Source of the DNA: JBFMAI01 sp040755725
Lineage (GTDB): Bacteria; Planctomycetota; Phycisphaerae; UBA1845; Fen-1342
Direction of reading: 5' to 3'
NCBI GenBank assembly: GCA_040755725.1
Contig: JBFMAI010000015.1
Location: 1 to 8,730 of the forward strand
Length of the DNA: 8,730 nt
Below the pieces are notes generated by a model. That model did not search any database and was not told where the DNA came from. It worked only from the letters and a program-made list of their open reading frames with translations. Below are positions 5,866 to 8,730 of the stretch, piece after piece (position 1 is the first letter of the stretch; the number at the start of each line of letters is the position of its first letter). A program made the translations under genes and the position numbers.

Positions 5866-5871
5866 AACAAC
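5866..5871 (+). repeat. AACAAC direct repeat, right boundary of the recombinase element
   Basis: Second copy of the 6-bp core, in phase with the tnpC codons. Homology to IS66 TnpC (HSERQIKQLVIGRKNWLFAG) resumes immediately after it. Confidence 0.7.
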
Positions 5872-6138
5872 CACTCGGAGCGACAAATCAAGCAGCTCGT
5901 GATCGGTCGCAAGAACTGGCTCTTTGCCGGGAGTGAGGGCGGTGCGGAGAACGCCGCAATCCTGTACAGCCTGGTCGTCTCCTGCAAACTGGCCGGCGTC
6001 GATCCGTTTGCCTACTTCCGCGACGTGCTGATGCGCATCCACAGCCACCGCGCCGAGCGCAGCTCTGAACTGATCCCCCGCGAATGGAAGACCCGCTTCG
6101 GCCCCGCCAACCCAGACCCCGTTCAATCCGCAGCGTAG
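5866..6138 (+). pseudogene. tnpC: IS66 transposase TnpC, C-terminal fragment after the insertion (copy 2)
   Basis: From the second AACAAC the frame encodes NNHSERQIKQL, then VIGRKNWLFAGSEGGAENAA, LYSLVVSCKL and GVDPFAYFRDVLMRI, the C-terminal block of IS66 TnpC including the Glu of the ER motif. It ends with TAG at 6136-6138. The open frame extends upstream to 5710, but that part is antisense to the DUF5372 gene and unrelated. Together with 2309-2494 it forms one tnpC tail of 151 codons including the stop. The right terminal repeat of the element follows 54 bp downstream. Confidence 0.85.
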
Positions 6139-6178
6139 ATCCTCGCCCCCTGCCCCCTCGGCCGTCAGCCACACGCCG

Positions 6179-6310
6179 TCAACCCGCCCTTGGTCGAGCG
6201 CTTACGGTGGTCCACACTCGCTCCCCGACGTCCAGCGTCTCAATGGGCACAGGCCCGTCCCGCGTCAGGATCAGCGCCCCGCCGGCAAAGCACACGCCGA
6301 GCGGCATCAT
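6179..6310 (-). pseudogene. Hint-domain (intein-like) fragment cut by IS66
   Basis: From an ATG pair at 6305-6310 the minus frame reads MMPLGVCFAGGALILTRDGP, then VPIETLDVGERVWTT up to base 6206. The pattern C-F-A-x-G-x-x-[VI]-x-T-x-x-G-x-x-x-I-E-x-L-x-x-G-x-x-V-W is the start of a Hint domain, the self-processing module seen in inteins and as a pretoxin domain in Rhs-type polymorphic toxins. Cys7 would be the catalytic nucleophile. After 35 codons the frame enters the IS66 right terminal repeat, and TGA follows at 6179-6181, so the rest of the domain and any toxin are lost. GAGGGA before the ATG is a possible ribosome binding site. It lies 75 bp downstream of the immunity gene on the same strand, as expected for an orphan toxin cassette behind an rhs locus. 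Confidence 0.6.
6193..6205 (+). repeat. IS66 terminal inverted repeat (right end of copy 2)
   Basis: GTCGAGCGCTTAC lies downstream of the tnpC stop and matches the copy 1 end (2296-2308) in 12 of 13 bases. The Hint reading frame is broken exactly at 6205/6206, which confirms the element tip. Confidence 0.75.
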
Positions 6311-6385
6311 TCCCTCGCCCGCGCGGCGGGCTTCCGCTGGCGCGGGCCCCGGACTTCGGGCTCAAGAACCCTTGGCTGGGCGCTG

Positions 6386-6949
6386 CTACGGGAAGGCCGC
6401 GCAGATGCACTCCTTTCGGTCGAGATCGATCTTCACAGGCAGCCAGGCGTTATGCGGCGCAGACCAGCCCTCGGCTTCAAAGAGATTTCCAGTGACTCGG
6501 CTATTGCGAAGCGCGGAGTAGGAGATCCGTGGACTTGTCCAGGTGCCTCCGGGTTGGCATAGCACAATGTCAGTTAGACTCACCATGACCACCCAGCCTC
6601 GTTCCAATGACGACACCACGTCTCCAACTGGATCGCCGCCAATGAATGAGACATCCTGCGGCCTGTCCACGCGAACCGCATAAGCCGAGCCCAGGGCGAG
6701 TACGTAGCACTCCCGGCGGGCTCCGGCGGCAAACAGCCCCTCCACTCCGATTCCAAACCCGCCGCGAGCAAACGCTCCGAACCACTCCGGGCCACCGACA
6801 GGAGCAAAACGCACTAGGAGCAACGACGGGTTGAAACGCTTGTCACCCTTCCTCCGGTGAACAACCATCTCAACACCGGGCGCCAGAACGGGCACCACCT
6901 CGGCGGCATATTCCTTCTCGTTAAGGGCTTGTAGTCCCTCATTGGCCAT
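6386..6949 (-). CDS. Probable immunity protein of the Rhs toxin
   Basis: The 187-aa protein has no signal peptide or membrane segment, which suggests a cytoplasmic role. It follows the Rhs gene by 18 bp, has AGGAGA 7 nt before its ATG, and is on the same strand. This is the standard place for the immunity gene of a polymorphic toxin. Visible sequence blocks are EWFGAFARGGFGIGVEGLF (55-73), CYVLALGSAYAVRVDRPQDV (81-100) and TWTSPRISYSALRNSRVTGN (136-155), followed by EAEGWSAPHNAWLPVKIDLD (158-177). I recall a widespread uncharacterised family with the pattern W-S-RI-W-FRDL-I-G-GEAW-P-W-PF-LDL near its C-terminus, which this resembles, but no function is established to my knowledge. The immunity role is inferred from position. 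Confidence 0.65.
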   Translation of the reverse strand: MANEGLQALNEKEYAAEVVPVLAPGVEMVVHRRKGDKRFNPSLLLVRFAPVGGPEWFGAFARGGFGIGVEGLFAAGARRECYVLALGSAYAVRVDRPQDVSFIGGDPVGDVVSSLERGWVVMVSLTDIVLCQPGGTWTSPRISYSALRNSRVTGNLFEAEGWSAPHNAWLPVKIDLDRKECICAAFP

Positions 6950-6967
6950 GGCGCGTTCTCCTGATGG

Positions 6968-8464
6968 CTAGCGGTCCGGCCGGAAGAAGCGGTGCGTTAC
7001 GAGCAACACATCACCTCCGCATTTCAGTTGCCCTCCGATCTCGTACGCCCCCGACCACTCATTGTGCATTCCTCTCAGGTTGAACTGCACGTAACCGCCG
7101 CTACTTCCGGTCATTGTACCATTCTGGACGACATGCAGGTCGAAGCTATGGGGGAAGTTGTGGAACTTGCCCCGCGACGCCGACTCCAGGGCGCGGGCGG
7201 ACAGAACTGTCCGCGTGGGGCGAGCCGCAGAGGCGGCAAATGCCGCCATATCGCCCGCCTTGTAGGCTTGGAGCGCGGCGCGCTCCGCTTCGAAGAAAGC
7301 CAACCCCTCCTGCAGGGCCATGCTGCCGACGATGGTCAGTCCCGCCGCCATCTCAGCGCCATTCTTCCAGGTCACTTCACCCTTCTCGTACATGTCGAAG
7401 CCGGCTTCGATCATCATGTAGGCGCCGCTGGCGAGCAGACCCAGCGGCCCAGTGGCCATGACACCGGCCAGAAGGGCGCCCTTGGCCGCGGTAATCGCCC
7501 ACGATTTCCAGTACGCCATGCCCTCCTCCAGCGCCGTGGAGCGCTCAGCGGCCATGCGCCAGATGATCTCGTCCACGTCGTCGAAGGGGTCGTCCCAGCT
7601 ACCGAGCCCCAGCGGATCGCTGCGATTGACGGGGTTGGAGCCCACGAACTGATAGAGGTTCATCCCGTCGGCGTAGTGGCCGGTGGGGCTGAAGGGGAGC
7701 GTCGGCGTCCCGGCGGCAAGTCCGTCCAACGTGTCGCCATTGAACGCCAGGGCGGTGAGGATCGGGATCGCCGCCTCGGCGGGGTCGCGGGTCAGGAAGC
7801 GGCCTAAATCCGTGTGCAGCCAGCGGTTACGGCTGTGATACAGGCCCCGGGCGCCGACCGCCAGCGTCGGGGCGTCCACCGACCCCGTCGTCAGCCGCTC
7901 GAAAAACAGCCCCTGGTGCCCGATCCGGTTCACCGGGAGCGGTAACGTGGGGTGGGCGTCCGCCGCCAGAACGTCGCCGTACGGGCCGTAGGTGTACTGG
8001 TACAACACCTGGGCCGGGTACCCGCCGGCGGCGGCCGGAGCGACCACCGCAACCACGTTGTAGTTGGCGTCTTGCAGGTAGTAGTACGTCTCCGGCGTGA
8101 CACCTGTGCCGCCGAGCGGGTCGCCCGAGTAGTCGAGCTGGCAGACAATCTCGTCGGCGTAACCCGGCCCCCAGACGTACTCCCGCGTGACCGTTCCCGG
8201 CGAAGTGCCGCCGACGGTCGTCTCGACCTCCTGGATCCGCCGGACCCCATCGTAGTAGTACTCCTCGACCTGCGTCGCCCCGCCGCTACGCCACCGCTCG
8301 GTCCGGATCAGCCGGCCCAGGCCGTCGTAGGTGAACTTGGCCACCGTGACGCCCGGCGAGATGTTCTCTTTCAGCCTGCCGCTGCCGTCCCCCTCGAACG
8401 AACCGGCCCCGAGCAGATCGCCCTTATTGATCTGGATCAGCCGGTTGCCCTGGACACGCGGCAT
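6968..8464 (-). CDS. Rhs-repeat protein, N-terminally truncated, with a toxin-like C-terminal tip
   Basis: Numbering is from the ATG at 8462-8464 (498 aa). YD-type repeats (FTYDGLGRL at 44-52, YYYDGVRR at 69-76) lead to the Rhs core end GLYHSRNRWLHTDLGRFLTR (207-226) and NLYQFVGSNPVNRSDPLGL (269-287), the junction after which Rhs proteins become variable. The 211-residue tip has a hydrophobic segment at about 322-356, then a compact domain with FHNFP (434-438), AYEIGG and THRFF (490-494), resembling small nuclease-type toxin tips. The exact toxin family is not assigned. Rhs proteins are normally well over 1,000 aa, and the repeat array, signal and delivery regions are missing here. The frame continues to 8581, but that part is antisense to a GIY-YIG gene. 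It is therefore a displaced Rhs tail, possibly a silent or orphan cassette. The immunity-type gene follows 18 bp downstream. Confidence 0.75.
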   Translation of the reverse strand: MPRVQGNRLIQINKGDLLGAGSFEGDGSGRLKENISPGVTVAKFTYDGLGRLIRTERWRSGGATQVEEYYYDGVRRIQEVETTVGGTSPGTVTREYVWGPGYADEIVCQLDYSGDPLGGTGVTPETYYYLQDANYNVVAVVAPAAAGGYPAQVLYQYTYGPYGDVLAADAHPTLPLPVNRIGHQGLFFERLTTGSVDAPTLAVGARGLYHSRNRWLHTDLGRFLTRDPAEAAIPILTALAFNGDTLDGLAAGTPTLPFSPTGHYADGMNLYQFVGSNPVNRSDPLGLGSWDDPFDDVDEIIWRMAAERSTALEEGMAYWKSWAITAAKGALLAGVMATGPLGLLASGAYMMIEAGFDMYEKGEVTWKNGAEMAAGLTIVGSMALQEGLAFFEAERAALQAYKAGDMAAFAASAARPTRTVLSARALESASRGKFHNFPHSFDLHVVQNGTMTGSSGGYVQFNLRGMHNEWSGAYEIGGQLKCGGDVLLVTHRFFRPDR

Positions 8465-8488
8465 CGTTCGTGCGGTAGGATACGATGC

Positions 8489-8602
8489 GTGGGCCTCTGC
8501 TACGTATACATCCTGAAGTGCAGCGACGGTCGCCGCTATTACGGCAGCACGAACGATCTGGTCCAGCGTCTTTCGAAGCACCGTCGCGGCCTCGTCAAAA
8601 CA
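8489..8602 (+). pseudogene. GIY-YIG endonuclease domain protein, truncated
   Basis: From GTG (8489-8491) the plus frame reads VGLCYVYILKCSDGRRYYGS, then TNDLVQRLSKHRRGLVKT. The YVYILKC start, the YYGSTND equivalent of the YIG motif, the following arginine in the helix and the H-x-x-G turn are the first half of the small GIY-YIG (UPF0213-like) family, normally about 80-100 aa. The sequence leaves the family pattern right after KT, where an IS21-like end begins at 8604, and TGA comes at 8642-8644. TAGGA about 8 nt before the GTG is a possible ribosome binding site. The gene lies head-to-head against the broken 5' side of the Rhs segment. Half of the domain, including the C-terminal catalytic region, is missing, so no nuclease activity is expected. 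Confidence 0.7.
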
Positions 8603-8679
8603 ATGTCAGCGGGCGGGCAAAACCAGCCAGGCGGGGGCGGGTGAAAACCAGCCACTTGAGGAGATTGCGGTTCGCGGTG

Positions 8680-8717
8680 ACAGCCTATGCCGCCAGCAGT
8701 TGGCGGCAGGAGGCTGT
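8680..8717 (+). promoter_or_regulatory. Leader hairpin sequestering the ribosome binding site of the next gene
   Basis: ACAGCCT (8680-8686) pairs with AGGCTGT (8711-8717), and inside it TGCCGCCA (8688-8695) pairs with TGGCGGCA (8701-8708) over a 5-nt loop, giving 15 bp with a small asymmetric bulge. The AGGAGG Shine-Dalgarno (8708-8713) lies within the 3' arm. Translation should be poor when the full hairpin forms, as in other IS elements that block readthrough transcripts from outside. Confidence 0.55.
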
Positions 8718-8719
8718 GC

Positions 8720-8730
8720 ATGGCGAATCG
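8720..8730 (+). CDS. Start of a gene, probably istA-like transposase (partial)
   Basis: ATG at 8720-8722 follows AGGAGG with 6-nt spacing and encodes MAN and the first two bases of an Arg codon before the window ends. The position just inside a repeat-bearing IS end and the MANR-like start suggest an IS21 IstA, but only three codons are visible. Confidence 0.45.

Larger units (their letters stand above)
2495..5871 (-). mobile_element. Serine-recombinase mobile element, four genes, inserted in IS66 tnpC
   Basis: A 3,377-bp unit bounded by AACAAC at 2489-2494 and 5866-5871. All genes are on the minus strand in the order DUF5372 protein, double-HTH protein, small hypothetical protein, large serine recombinase. 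The recombinase stop codon is only 6 bp from the left boundary, and the first gene starts 47 bp inside the right boundary, a packing typical of an insertion sequence. No obvious terminal inverted repeats are seen, which fits serine recombination between short core sites rather than DDE transposition. Deleting the unit plus one AACAAC restores 151 codons of tnpC in frame. I recall similar gene sets (recombinase, HTH and DUF5372 proteins) in other bacterial genomes, but I know of no established name for the element. Confidence 0.75.
2309..6205 (+). mobile_element. IS66-family element, right part (copy 2), interrupted
   Basis: It comprises the two tnpC fragments (2309-2494 and 5866-6138), a 54-bp tail and the right terminal repeat at 6193-6205, with the recombinase element nested inside. 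The left part (tnpA, tnpB and the tnpC N-terminus) was lost where copy 1 of a closely related IS66, in the opposite orientation, abuts it. It sits in a Hint-domain gene, whose frame is cut exactly at 6205/6206. Confidence 0.75.
8604..8730 (+). mobile_element. Left end of an IS21-like element (continues beyond the window)
   Basis: The end starts TGTCAGCGGGCGGG and contains AAAACCAGCCA twice (8619-8629 and 8644-8654), spaced 25 bp. Multiple short repeats at the ends, bound by the transposase, are typical of IS21-family elements. A start codon with MAN-R follows at 8720, as in many IstA proteins as I recall. The family call rests on these features only, since the transposase gene is outside the window. 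Confidence 0.55.

Noticed and set aside
2495..5871. Terminal inverted repeats of the recombinase element
   Set aside because: GTCGCTTCATACTACG at the left and CACCATCTCGGCGGAC at the right, read inward from the core, do not match each other.
8465..8581. N-terminal extension of the Rhs frame (MLRKTLDQIV...) as a signal peptide
   Set aside because: It looks weakly hydrophobic, but it is exactly antisense to the GIY-YIG coding sequence, so it is a shadow and not a real export signal.
7952..8644. 230-aa plus-strand frame opposite the Rhs gene
   Set aside because: Only its last part (from GTG at 8489) resembles a protein, the GIY-YIG fragment. The rest is antisense to Rhs coding sequence.
1..8730. 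CRISPR array or similar regularly spaced repeats
   Set aside because: No repeat of 20 or more bases with regular spacing was seen. The only short periodic repeats are the two ATGTGACA sites and the two AAAACCAGCCA copies.

Overview
The window is GC-rich bacterial DNA that looks like an accessory region. It holds one tRNA, one probable housekeeping-type PilZ gene, a dense graveyard of insertion sequences, one compact serine-recombinase element, and a polymorphic-toxin (Rhs) tail with its probable immunity gene. The mix of Rhs/Hint proteins, a PilZ protein, DUF5372 and IS66/ISL3/IS256/IS21 families in high-GC DNA would fit a Planctomycetota-like or other environmental high-GC bacterium. No phylogenetic marker gene is present, so this is only a guess.

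Layout, left to right. Bases 1-60 read as the last 19 codons of a plus-strand gene, followed by two tandem hairpins. Bases 124-453 show no convincing gene. A sigma70-like promoter (454-481) precedes tRNA-Glu(CTC) at 506-578, which is followed by a strong GC hairpin terminator. A minus-strand PilZ-domain gene (688-1101) converges on the tRNA. From about 1213 to 2308 there are three decayed transposons, all on the minus strand: the 3' end of an ISL3-family transposase, the 3' end of an IS256 (Mutator) transposase with its terminal repeat, and the 5' part of an IS66 tnpA with its left terminal repeat.

From 2309 to 6205 lies the right part of a second, plus-strand IS66 copy. Its tnpC gene is interrupted exactly at the conserved IDNN-ER motif by a 3,377-bp unit (2495-5871). 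The unit is flanked by a 6-bp direct repeat, AACAAC, and deleting the unit together with one repeat copy restores the tnpC reading frame and the family motif. It carries four minus-strand genes: a DUF5372-family protein, a double-HTH protein, a small hypothetical protein that starts on the HTH stop codon, and a 688-aa large serine recombinase with a zinc ribbon. A promoter and several repeated ATGTGACA motifs lie between the DUF5372 and HTH genes. This is the best candidate for an under-described mobile system: IS-like in size, but moved by a large serine recombinase with three accessory genes.

From 6206 to 8464, on the minus strand, there is an Rhs C-terminal segment with a variable toxin-like tip, a closely coupled 187-aa presumptive immunity gene, and downstream the first 35 codons of a Hint (intein-like) domain that has been cut off by the IS66 right end. 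The Rhs gene has lost its N-terminal part. Its left break is next to a plus-strand GIY-YIG nuclease gene, which in turn is cut after 38 codons by the left end of an IS21-like element. The istA-like start of that element (8720) has its ribosome binding site buried in a hairpin.
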